Below, in pieces: positions 1 through 8,466 of a stretch of DNA of 64,000 nt. How positions within the stretch are numbered: the stretch's first letter is position 1; each line of letters starts with the position of its first letter. The stretch comes from Narthecium ossifragum (Eukaryota; Streptophyta; Magnoliopsida; Dioscoreales; Nartheciaceae). The stretch lies in contig OY986973.1 in the NCBI GenBank assembly GCA_963920575.1, positions 12,541,397-12,605,396 of the forward strand, written 5' to 3'. A program made the translations under genes and the position numbers. The notes below the pieces were generated by a model. It worked only from the letters and a program-made list of their open reading frames with translations. It was not told where the DNA came from and did not search any database.

Positions 1-187
1 CTTGGGCTGGAAAACAGGCCCAAGCCTAGAACTCCAAAACTAGTCCCACCTAACCTTTCTAACAAACACAAGCATCAAACAAGGTCTGTGTGTGCACGCC
101 CAGTGTGAAACGACCGCCAAGGTGCAATTTCCCAAATTGTCCTTGGGGTCACGACAAGCCGAAAGGATGGAGGGACGGGTCCTCACA
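1..187 (-). mobile_element. B-family 3' LTR, cut by the window edge
   Basis: Read on the minus strand, an LTR starts TGTGAGGACC at 187 and runs off the window. It matches the start of the LTR at 1153-3315, including the CCAAATTG..CCTTGGGGTC block and a TGTGTGCAC motif. Next to it on the internal side is the polypurine-rich stretch typical of the 3' end of a chromovirus. It is the 3' LTR of the small element whose 5' LTR is 1153-3315. Confidence 0.85.
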
Positions 188-258
188 TCCTAAAACCCTT
201 AAAAGAAATCTCGTCCTCGAGATTCGATTAAGGTAGGGCTCGGAAAGGAAAACAACGC

Positions 259-714
259 CTAGCAGGATACTACAAAGCGGTAAAAGTTACCTCTGGAGGC
301 GGGTGGTGCTACGGTCAGCGGAAGCGGGTGCTGAGACAGGTACTCCTGATAGGTAGGCTGCACCTCGTCTGCGTAGGGGCGGTCAGGTAGGGCGAACACA
401 TGACCTCCGCTGTGGCTTGGCTCGGCTCCACCTCTCTGGCCCTGCCCAACCCGGGACCCTCCGCCTCGACCTCCTGATGGCGCCGCACCCTGTGCGTTCC
501 ATCGCGGACAGTCCCTGCGGATGTGCCCTGGTTGCCGGCAGTGAAAACACAGCGCTGGCCCACGCTCGGACTGCTGCCCTCGGCCTCCCTCCCAGGGAGC
601 CTGCTGAGTGGGTCCCGCTGTCAGAAGGAGCTGGTCGCCCTGGAATGCGGCGATCAGTCTCTTGATCTCCTCTCCAAGTGGTACCTGTCCAAGGTACGTC
701 CCTCCGACAGCCAC
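259..714 (-). CDS. gag: Gag fragment with CCHC zinc knuckle (TR-GAG protein)
   Basis: This 151-residue frame has a clear nucleocapsid zinc knuckle at residues 56-69 (bases 508-549). It has the CX2CX4HX4C spacing and reads CFHCRQPGHIRRDC. In a retrotransposon this domain binds the RNA genome inside the particle. Upstream is the end of a capsid-like region (LGEEIKRLIAAFQGDQ). Downstream is a Gly/Arg-rich linker and a Pro/Leu-rich tail that ends just before the 3' terminal purine-rich tract. The first residues are encoded by one copy of the duplicated 124-bp unit, so the chosen ATG may not be original. Most of the capsid domain is missing. Whether the protein is made is unknown. Confidence 0.7.
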   Translation of the reverse strand: MAVGGTYLGQVPLGEEIKRLIAAFQGDQLLLTAGPTQQAPWEGGRGQQSERGPALCFHCRQPGHIRRDCPRWNAQGAAPSGGRGGGSRVGQGQRGGAEPSHSGGHVFALPDRPYADEVQPTYQEYLSQHPLPLTVAPPASRGNFYRFVVSC

Positions 715-911
715 TGTTCAAGGATTGGACTACCTCCGACGATCCTTGATACAGGGTGGACAAGACGATACCAGTAGGACACCACCCGTTCTCCTCTCCA
801 AGTGGTACATGTCCAAGGTACGTCCCTCCGACAACCACTGTTCAAGGATTGGACTACCTCCGGCGATCCTTGATACAGGGTGGACATGACGATACCAATA
901 GGACACCACCT
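667..911. repeat. Tandem duplication of a 124-bp unit in the gag leader
   Basis: Bases 667-790 and 791-911 are near-identical copies, both starting CTCCTCTCCAAGTGG and both containing GTACGTCCCTCCGACA, CTTGATACAGGGTGGACA and AGGACACCACC. A diverged version lies once in the neighbouring LTR (about 1670-1800) and twice in the solo LTR at 60827-63247 (about 61340-61460 and 61617-61740). Confidence 0.85.
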
Positions 912-1137
912 CTCTGAGAGCTCCGGCATACCGTGCCGTCGCCAGTACCAACAAAGAAACACGAGTCCCACTCGTCACAAGCCGCAAAACAAAGCAGCAC
1001 AACAGAAGCGGAAAAAGAAACAATCACAATCAGCGGAAAAGTAAACAAGCACACAGGGATGTTCTAACTCTAGAACTATCCAACCCATGCACGTCTCCGC
1101 AGAGACCCGATCCAGCACCCTGGGATCTACAACCTAT

Positions 1138-1149
1138 GCTCTGATACCA
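1138..1149 (-). promoter_or_regulatory. Primer binding site, tRNA-iMet type
   Basis: Minus-strand sequence TGGTATCAGAGC, three bases inside the end of the 5' LTR. It is complementary to the 3' end of plant initiator tRNA-Met and fixes the orientation of the element. Confidence 0.9.
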
Positions 1150-1152
1150 AGC

Positions 1153-3315
1153 TGTCGCGCCCCGACCCGCAGGACCCAGACTGGGCTGGGACACGAGGGG
1201 GAAAATCCACAACTACTAGCCTCAACTGGCGGAAACAGTTGAGACTACAAGACAGCTGGCAGAAACAGCTGCCACAGGCGCAAGCGGAAGCAAAGGAACT
1301 AAAGAACAGCTATTAACATTTATTACAACCAGTAATAAAAGAGTTAACAGGGTTCTAGTACAACAAGCTACAAGGGATCAACAGTCCCCAAAAAGAAGCT
1401 ACACCACCCACCGGGGTCTCCGCGAATGCACAAACGAACCCATCCTGACCCTCAGACATGGTCAGGATCCGGCACGCTGCCACGAGACTGCCGACGGGGA
1501 AGCACCGGAGGAGAACGGGGACCCGCACCTGCAAACACACAGTCCAGGTAGGAATGAGCAACAGCCCAGCAGGGTCCTACTCTACCACTCTCGCTAAGAA
1601 GGCAACCCAAACAACCCAACCCTGAGGCCAAGTACTGATGCTTGCCAAGGATCCCATAAATTCCGTCAATAACCCGAAGGGTTCCTGTCCTAGGTGCGTA
1701 TCTCCGATAACGCCACTGCTCAGGGGTGGGCAACTCCGACATTCCCTGACACAGGGTGGACACGACGCAACCAGTAGGACACCCTTCTCCAAGCGGGATC
1801 TCCGCACTTGGCGGAACAACCGAGGTTAAGACAACCATCACTCGATACTCTAAGCAGCAGAGTCAACACCGACCCAACCTACCCTAGCATGTCTAATGCA
1901 CAGGAAAACAGGGTAGGATAAATATGATAAAACTGTAAACAAACAACACAGCAAGGGCACACTTTCGGCCCATTTACACTAAACACTCCCGAGGGTCATG
2001 ACCCCCTCGGTTCACCACAAAGCGGTAAGAGCATACCGTCAGCCCATTTATTCTACACACCCGAGAGGCATCACCCTCCCAGTTCAACCACAAAGCGATA
2101 AGCATTCATGCATGATTCATAACAGGATAAACCCCGAGGGCAAAATCGTAAAAACCACTTGCATGCGAAGCCCCGCGGGCAAAACCCTTGAAAAACCCTC
2201 TCTGCTACTGGAGGATCGATCCTTTACCAAGGAAGGATCGATCATTCAATCAACAGTGAGCTTCCCTACTGTCGAGACAAAGAAGATCGATCCTTCCTCC
2301 CAGGAAGATCGATCTTTTTCGTGACAGAGGGCGCCCTTCCAGTCGCACCAAGGAAGATCGATCCTTCCTCCCAGGAAGATCGATCATTCTTGGGACGAAG
2401 GGCAACCAAGCTAACCCAGGCCCCATGATCGATCTCCTCCCATAAGAAGATCGATCATGTGCTGGGCGCAGCAAGCCAACACAAGAGGACCGATCCTTCC
2501 TCCCAGAGGATCGATCCTGATGGGTTCCGGCGCACTTCCGGCCGGAGAACCGCCGGAAGACACAACCAATCCTCACCAAACTTGGTGGGCTGGTAGATCT
2601 AAGCATCCCGAAGCTACTCAAGGCTTCAAAACCGGGAAACAACAACTCCACAAGGAGATTTAAGCAAAACAAAACCCGGATTAAACCCTCAAAAGCAAGC
2701 CGGAGGTTTGAGTGAGATCCCTACCTCTCCAACGCAGCTTCGATCCACGAAGTTTAGCCAAGGATCTTCCTCACGCCGTCACGGTTCCAACGAGCCTTCA
2801 AGCTCCAAGAACGGTGGGCGGAGGAGGGAGAACGGAGGAGGGAAAGGGGCGGTCTGAACAGGGGAAGAAACAGAGTTCTCGCGGGGAAGAAGAAGAAGAG
2901 AGGAAGAAGGGAAGGAGAAGGGGAAGGGGGTAAGGCCCGGGGAAAGCCGGCGAAGGCGGGGAAAAGCTGGGGGAGGGGAGGGAAAGTCGACTTTCCCTCC
3001 CCTGACAGGGGAAGCGACGGCCACCGCGGTGGCCGTCCTTCGAAAGCCACCGCCAAAGACTTCCAGGCACAGGCAGGATCGATCCTCCACGACCAAAGGA
3101 TCGATCCTCCCTGCCCAGAAGTGCAAACTTGGGCTGGAAAACGGGCCCAAGCCCAGAACTCCCAAACTAGGTCCCACCTAACCTTTCTAACAAACACAAG
3201 TATCAAACAAGTTCTGTGTGTGCACACCCAGTGTGAAACGACCGCTAAGGCGCAATTTTCCAAATTGCCCTTGGGGTCACGACAAGCCGAAAGGATGGAG
3301 GGACGGGTCCTCACA
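1153..3315 (-). mobile_element. B-family 5' LTR (2163 bp)
   Basis: On the minus strand the LTR starts TGTGAGGACC at 3315 and ends GGGGCGCGACA at 1153, directly before the PBS. It contains a purine-rich tract (about 2830-2980), a cluster of GATCGATC dyads (about 2211-2516) and one diverged copy of the 124-bp unit. It interrupts the 5' LTR of element A1, which resumes at 3316 with TAACCGGTTCAG; compare the uninterrupted copy near 6391. TAACC at 3316-3320 should be one TSD copy; the other lies outside the window. Confidence 0.88.
2211..2516. repeat. Cluster of GATCGATC-centred inverted repeats in the B LTR
   Basis: The stretch holds about eight AGATCGATC or GGATCGATC words arranged in facing pairs with 4-6 bp loops, for example arms at 2213-2224 and 2233-2243. 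The pairs can fold as short hairpins. Equivalent clusters occur in other B LTR copies at about 36130-36215, 36970-37060, 40040-40145, 56700-56925, 62163-62405 and 62958-63035, with the same core but different arm sequences. Confidence 0.75.
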
Positions 3316-3541
3316 TAACCGGTTCAGCCAAGCCAGTCAATCCGGATCCAGCCCAATCCAACTTGGTCAGCTTGATCCAGATCACTTCAGACTTGACCCA
3401 GTCAAGTCTCATCCAATCAGACTCAGCCAGATCCGATCCAGCTAGCCAAATCAGCCAATTGAACTCAAATCAAGTCCGATCAGGCCGATTGGAGCAGTAG
3501 AGACTCGATACGAGAGGATTACGAGTAGACCGCTCATATCA
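3316..3541 (+). mobile_element. Element A1, 3' part of its 5' LTR
   Basis: This is the last 226 bp of an A LTR, ending ACCGCTCATATCA (a one-base variant of CTCGTATCA). The rest of the LTR lies left of the B insertion and outside the window. A PBS follows immediately, so this is a 5' LTR. Confidence 0.88.
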
Positions 3542-3544
3542 ACT

Positions 3545-3556
3545 TGGTATCAGAGC
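3545..3556 (+). promoter_or_regulatory. Primer binding site of A1
   Basis: TGGTATCAGAGC starts three bases after the LTR end (tRNA-iMet type). The surrounding leader, CGTATCAACTTGGTATCAGA, is shared with families C and H. Confidence 0.92.
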
Positions 3557-3605
3557 TCCGTTCCAACGACTGTGCGGTTCAGAACCTTCTGGAAACTTCG
3601 CCACC

Positions 3606-3824
3606 ATGTACGGAGTACCCCAGGAGAGTTGGGAGCAGCATTTCAAGATTCTGCAGGCCCAGGTGAACCAGTTAGTTAGTCTTGGCAGGAAGATGGAGCA
3701 GATTTCCTGTAGATGGTCAACTGTGACTCAAACAAGTCCTACTGGGCTTCAGGTTTCGAGTCAGACCCCTACTCCAGCTGCAATCCAGATTACAGAACCT
3801 GACCCCGAGCCAAACTCGGATTAG
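3606..3824 (+). CDS. A-family ORF, N-terminal part (gag-start-like)
   Basis: A 72-residue frame opens at an ATG in a strong context (CCACCATG), 61 bases after the PBS start. It begins MYGVPQESWEQ and contains a short helical segment (FKILQAQVNQL), then a linker rich in Pro, Thr and Gln with the pattern VQxSxQxPxxAAxxI. Families C and H also start their first ORF at this distance from the PBS, with MAG(V/R)P or MAGDT, and C has the same VQ..P..AA linker. This suggests a reduced gag N-terminus. A stop at 3822-3824 ends it here; in A3 the homologous frame (34211-34915) continues much further. No known domain is recognisable. Confidence 0.5.
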   Translation: MYGVPQESWEQHFKILQAQVNQLVSLGRKMEQISCRWSTVTQTSPTGLQVSSQTPTPAAIQITEPDPEPNSD

Positions 3825-4571
3825 GACTCCGACTGCGACTACTACTGCAACTTCGAGAGCAACTCCAATTGCAACTCCGAGTACAACTCCGCCAGACCAG
3901 GGTGAAACCTTCCTTCTACCTTCCCCTGATTTTTCCAAAATTTCCCCTATTTTTCCATATTTTTCCTGAATTTTCCCTGGTATTCTCTCTCCTCCCGGAT
4001 TGGCTCGAGCCGCGGCTCATACCTTACCTCCAGCCCGGCTCACCTTCGAGCCGACTACCCTTCGTCCAGGCTCATCCATGGCTCCGTCGGCTCGCCCCCG
4101 AGCCGCCACCCCATCGCCGCCTTCCGACGTCTTCCTCCCCACCTGTTCATCGAGGAAGCACCGGCGTCCCTCACCTAAGCCGTCGTGGCCAACCACGACG
4201 ACGATAGAGGCTCGGATCGCCGGAACCCAACTCCGGCAAAAGCCCATGTTCCGGCGTCTTTCACTCCACCATATTCCGAGGTTCATCCCAAGATCAAACC
4301 TCACGAGAAAGGTCCCAAGACCTTCCCGTACCTGTTCCCGACGAGCTCAAGCACTGTCGCGGCCTAGATCACCGACGATCACCGGCGACGACATCCACCG
4401 CGCCGCCACCTTCAGATCCGGTGCATCCGCAGCCCAACCCGTCGATCAAACCGTACGGATGGAACCCCCACGTCCCTGCGAAGCTTCATGTGCCATTTCC
4501 ACACTCCGACGACCTTGTTTCGCCGTTGATCCAGTTCCGACAGGTTCTCAGCCGTCGATCAAGACTGCAAC

Positions 4572-5408
4572 TTGATCCAGCCGTTTGATCAGCCTGATCT
4601 TCGATCCAGTGCTTCCGATCTTCGATTTGAACCTGATCAAAGAGTCCCAAGCAATCAGGACCATCCAGATCAGGTCCGAGTGACCACGATGCATCCTCAG
4701 CCGCTGATCAAGCATCCAAAGGTTGATATAACCCATCAAAGGAGCTACCCTCCTAATCCAGATGTCATATTCAATCTGATCAGATCTGACTATGATGGTA
4801 CCACCGGTTTGGCTCAACTTACCCAAGTCCAGATTGACACCGGTAGACCCAACCAAGTCAGACATGTTTGGACCAGAGTAAGACTCAGCACAGCTGAAGA
4901 TTCAACTTGGTTCAATCAACTTCTAGCCCAGACTAGTGAATCAGAAGCATGGTCCAACCATCTTCACTTCAGATTGGACCAAAGCCAGTTTGACCCAGAT
5001 TCAAGCCAAGTCCCTGCACAGTTGATCAGACCATGGACATCAGATCCCATCCTATGGTCATGGGCAACTCTACTGATGGGACATGATGAGGATGATCCAG
5101 GAGAGCCATTGAAGATCATATTCCTAGAGTTACCTGAGCCGCCAGATCGACCCCCAGATGCTCCCTCAGCCCTGCCCCTACTACCCCTGGATCCGTCATG
5201 GGATCGACCTGGTTTCTCTCCACCGAGTCCAGAGCTACAGAAGCAAGTTGATTCGGTCCAGCCACATAGAGCCATCATACCTGACTTAACTCTGGCCTTG
5301 AGGACAAGGCCAATTCTGAAGGAAGGGGGGATGATGCGAGTCGATTCGACTCGACCAACTGGATCCGAACCCAGAAGAGGAACCAAACTGGTTCAGACTC
5401 TTTCCTAG
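4572..5408 (+). CDS. A-family ORF, C-terminal part, conserved protein of unknown function
   Basis: This 278-residue frame runs through the polypurine tract into the 3' LTR; the element-specific part ends near residue 253 (KEGG). I do not recognise a domain. Conserved landmarks in all four A copies are a start region rich in DQ/DLR, RSYPP...IFNLIRSDYDGTT, IDTGRxNxVR, WTRVRL, EAWxxHLHFRLDQSQ, DPILWSWATLLMGHDEDD and ELPEPxDRPPDAPSALPLLP. The segment around QPLIKHPxxD..RSYPP is also found in the C-family ORF near its C-terminus. The Trp- and His-rich middle looks globular and the rest is Pro-rich. Preservation of the frame in A1 and A4 argues for past coding function. It could be a highly diverged structural protein. 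Confidence 0.55.
   Translation: MIQPFDQPDLRSSASDLRFEPDQRVPSNQDHPDQVRVTTMHPQPLIKHPKVDITHQRSYPPNPDVIFNLIRSDYDGTTGLAQLTQVQIDTGRPNQVRHVWTRVRLSTAEDSTWFNQLLAQTSESEAWSNHLHFRLDQSQFDPDSSQVPAQLIRPWTSDPILWSWATLLMGHDEDDPGEPLKIIFLELPEPPDRPPDAPSALPLLPLDPSWDRPGFSPPSPELQKQVDSVQPHRAIIPDLTLALRTRPILKEGGMMRVDSTRPTGSEPRRGTKLVQTLS
5318..5331 (+). other. Polypurine tract of A1
   Basis: GAAGGAAGGGGGGA lies directly before the TG of the 3' LTR and would prime plus-strand DNA synthesis. It follows CTTGAGGACAAGGC, also found before the PPT of families C and H. Confidence 0.9.
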
Positions 5409-6648
5409 TTTGACTTGGTCTTACCTAGTTCAAACTAGAGTATTTGATTAGAATTATTATTATTCTTTTATTGAGTCCTAGTTGATATTTGATTGTTAGG
5501 AATTAATTAAGAGTTCCTTTGAGTTAGGAAGTTGAGTTGAGTTTGAAAGCCTTATTACTTGCTAACTAAGAAAGGGGGTTTTTTAGTTGGATTAGGACTC
5601 TGTCAAGGTCTCTATAAAAGGACCTCATTAGTTTGTATTAGGTTATGCATGAGATGAATGATGAAGGGTTAAGAATAGTTCATAGACTATCATAGGAGTA
5701 GAGATAATGTAGATTCCACCCGAAAATCCACCATAGATCCACCTTCTTCCCCGTTGGTCATCTTCTCCGCAACCGGCATCACCTCCACCGGAATATCTCC
5801 CTCCCCGTCACTTTCTCTCTCCTCCACGTCAGCGCCACGTCATCATCACTGTTCATCATCTCCTTCCTCTCTCCTGTGCTGCAACCCTAGCTTCACCGCC
5901 GTCCGCCGTTCTCTCCGGCCACCCCCGCTACCATCCAAGACCACCATCGTCTTCCCCTATCTCCCACGACTCTGGCCATACCCTTCCCGTCGGCCTTCAC
6001 CGTCTCCGGCGCCTTCCCCGGCCAACCCGACCTTCGTCCTCCCTGCCATCAACCGCGTCCGTCCCAGATATCACCCCTAAACCATCCTAAACCCTTCCTC
6101 GTCTCCCCACGACCCTTTCTCGACCATCCTTCCGACGTCCCAAGCATCCTGCCGAGCTCGCCGTCGTCTCCGACGCCGGTCAACCCATACCCGCCGCCAT
6201 CGACCTCCAGATCCCGTCGATCTAGCCACCCTCCGACCAATCCACTCCGATGGATCTCTTCCCCATCAACCCGCGACCCGTCCTACCAACATCCCGACCG
6301 CTGTCGCCGCCCCTACGCCGGCGATCTATGCCGGTGATCCTAAGCCGTCGGATATCTCCAGCCACATTTGGCCAAATTGGCGCAGCCCACTTAACCGGTT
6401 CAGCCAAGCCAGTCAATCCGGATCCAGCCCAATCCAACTTGGTCAGCTTGATCCAGATCACTTCAGACTTGACCCAGTCAAGTCTCATCCAATCAGGCTC
6501 AGCCAGATCCGATCCCGCTCAAGCCAGATCCGATCCAGCTAGCCAAATCAGCCAATTGGACTCAAATCAAGTCCGATCAGGCCGATTCTGACCGATTGGA
6601 GCAGTAGAGACCCGATACGAGAGGATTACGAGTAGACCGCTCGTATCA
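5332..6648 (+). mobile_element. Element A1, 3' LTR (1317 bp)
   Basis: It starts TGATGCGAGTCGATTCG and ends GACCGCTCGTATCA. U3 and R carry the AT-rich AGTTAGGAAGTTGAG and TATAAAAGGACCTCA region. The U5 part is GC-rich and the end is full of GATCCAG/TCAGACT repeats. The following bases TCACC (6649-6653) should be one TSD copy. The LTR interrupts another, reversed A LTR. Confidence 0.92.
5613..5619 (+). promoter_or_regulatory. TATA box of an A LTR
   Basis: TATAAAA within GTCTCTATAAAAGGACCTCA. The box and the following TAGTTTGTATTAGG are present in every A LTR and, slightly changed, in C and H, which marks the U3/R boundary. The likely start is 25-35 bases downstream. Confidence 0.8.
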
Positions 6649-7681
6649 TCACCGGAGTGGATCTGATGGCTGAGAATCACCGGAGGGGATCGGCGGCGTA
6701 AGGACGGCGGCGGCGGTAGTGATCTTGGCAGGAAGGTTCGCCTGAAGTTGGGGAAGAGATCCACCGGCTCAGATCTGGGAGATGGGTGGAGGATCGGCCG
6801 GATCTAGGAGATCGGCGGAAGAGATTTGGGTTCACCGGCGTCGGGGACGACGGGGATGGCTCTGGGGACGTCGGGAAGGGTCGTGGATGGTCGGAAGGGA
6901 GTTAGGGACGATCTGCGAGGTGTTTAGGACGGATTGGGGGTGAGGTCAGGGATGGACGTGGGGTTGCCGGCGATGGAGACGGTGGTAGGCTTGTCGGGGA
7001 CGGCGCCGGAGGGGACGAAGGAGGGAGTGGAGGTGCTTACCGAGGTCATGGGGCTTGGGGGAAGAGGATGGTGGCCTTGGTTGGCGACGGGGTTGGCCGG
7101 AGAGGAGAGAACGGCGGGACTAGGGTTCCGGGCACGGGAGAGGGGAGGAAGAAGGAGGTGACGTGGCAGGTGACTGGGTGTGGGGTCGCTGACTTGGCGC
7201 AGAGAGAAAGTCCGTGGAGGCGATGCCGGTTGCGGAGAAGATGACCGACGGGGAAGAAGGTGGATCTATGGTGGATTTTCGGGTGGAAACTACATTACCT
7301 CTACTCCTATGATATTCTACTCCTATGATATTCTATCAACTATTTTTTATCATTCATCTCATGCATTCCCTGATACAAACTAATGAGGTCCTTTTATAGA
7401 GACTTTGACAAAGTCCTAATCCAACTAAAAAAACCCCCTTGCTTAATTAGCAAGTAATAAGGCTTTCAAACTCAACTCAACTTCCTAACTCAAAGGGACT
7501 ATTAATTAATTCCTAACAATCAAATATCAACTAGGACTCAATAAAAGAATAATATTAAATCCTAATCAAATACTCTAGTTTGAACTAGGTAAGACCAAGT
7601 CAAACTAGGAAAGAGTCTGAACCAGTTTGGTTCATCTTCTGGGTTCGGGTCCAGTTGGTCGAGTCGGATCGACTCGTATCA
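6649..7681 (-). mobile_element. A LTR, reversed, right-hand part (host of A1)
   Basis: This is an A LTR in reverse orientation, complete from inside U5 to its start, ending GACTCGTATCA at 7681. Its other end lies left of the window because A1 inserted into it. It sits inside the RT domain of the B-type pol gene, which resumes at 7682. Whether it is a solo LTR or part of a full element cannot be seen. Confidence 0.85.
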
Positions 7682-8466
7682 GGAGGAGCACGAGCGGTAC
7701 TTGGCGACAGTGTTGCAGCTACTTCAGGAGCATTTTCTTTATGCCAAGGCTTCCAAGTGCGAGTTCTAGCTTGCACAGGTGGGATTCCATGGACATGTGG
7801 TGTCGGCAACATGGATCTCAGTTGACCCCGCCAAGGTCGAGGCAGTGGTACAGTGGCAGAGACCGAGGACAGTGTTCGAGGTCTGTAGTTTTCTTGGCCT
7901 GGCGGGATACTACAGGTGGTTCGTGTGGGACTTCTCGAGAGTTGCCGGACCGATGACCAAACTGACACAAAAGGCCATCCCGTTCGTGTGGGATGATGCT
8001 TGTGAGCGAGCCTTTGTGGAGCTGAGGACAAGGTTGACCAATGATGATCGTCCCCGAGCGAGTTGTAGGTTATAGTGTCTACTGCGACACCAGCGGTGAG
8101 GGTTTGGGGTGTGTCCTCATGCAGGAGGGACACGTAGTTACCTATGGTTCTCGTCAGCTGAAGAACCATGAGAGGAACTACCCGACTCATGACTTGGAGC
8201 TAGCAGCAGTGGTCTTCGCCCTGAAGACCTGGCGGCATTACCTCTATGGCAAGAAGTTCTGTGTCTTCTCGGACCATAAGAGTTTGAGGCACGTTTTTCA
8301 CCCACCGTGACCTCAACTTGAGGCAGCGATGCTGGATGGAGCTACTCGAGGACTACGACTTCGAGTTGCATTACCATCATGGTATGGCAAACGTCATAGC
8401 GGACATGCTAAGCAGACATGCGAGAGAAACCAGAGCAGCAGTGGTAGGGTTATCAGCACGGCAGTG
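7682..8466 (+). pseudogene. pol: Ty3/gypsy chromovirus pol relic: RT end and RNase H
   Basis: The translation starts in the reverse transcriptase thumb (EEHERYLATVLQ, LYAKASKCEF) and continues through the connection ([29 protein letters not shown]) into RNase H. RNase H keeps its first acidic residue in [15 protein letters not shown], the glutamate in [19 protein letters not shown] and the aspartate in FSDHKSL. It ends with WMELLEDYDFELHY and NVIADMLSR. In family terms it converts RNA to cDNA and removes the RNA strand. The copy is dead: there is a stop at about 7768 and frameshifts near 8040 and 8300. The palm with the YxDD motif would lie left of the window. The wording is closest to Tekay/Del chromoviruses, as I recall that clade. 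Confidence 0.88.

Larger units (their letters stand above)
188..1152 (-). mobile_element. Internal region of a gag-only (TR-GAG-like) B element
   Basis: Only 965 bp separate the two LTRs. On the minus strand the order is: PBS next to the 5' LTR, an untranslated leader (about 915-1137), a duplicated 124-bp unit, a short gag reading frame with one zinc knuckle, then an AT- and purine-rich 3' end (GAGGACGAGATTTCTTTTAA) directly before the 3' LTR. That 3' end is what Tekay/Del chromoviruses carry after integrase, and the same text follows the pol relic at 39719-39757. Protease, RT, RNase H and integrase are absent, so the element cannot move by itself. The structure fits TR-GAG non-autonomous elements (family knowledge). 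Its ancestry from the B pol element is inferred from the shared LTR and 3' end. Confidence 0.8.
3542..5331 (+). mobile_element. Element A1 internal region (non-autonomous, about 1.8 kb)
   Basis: The internal region runs from the PBS to a polypurine tract. It has no protease, RT, RNase H or integrase signature in any frame. Instead it carries remnants of one long reading frame, split in this copy into parts at 3606-3824, about 4000-4575 and 4572-5408. Three more copies (A2, A3 and A4) have the same organisation. In A4 the frame is nearly continuous, which suggests an original ORF of about 575 codons covering almost the whole internal region. The middle part is rich in Pro, Ser, Arg and Ala. 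A1 would need proteins supplied in trans. Confidence 0.82.

Noticed and set aside
1138..1149. Part of a tRNA gene
   Set aside because: Only the 12-base primer binding complement is present, next to an LTR end. No cloverleaf sequence surrounds it. The same applies to the other PBS sites.
4000..4575. 191-codon frame in A1 as a separate gene
   Set aside because: It overlaps a shifted piece of the single A-family ORF; other A copies keep a different frame open there.
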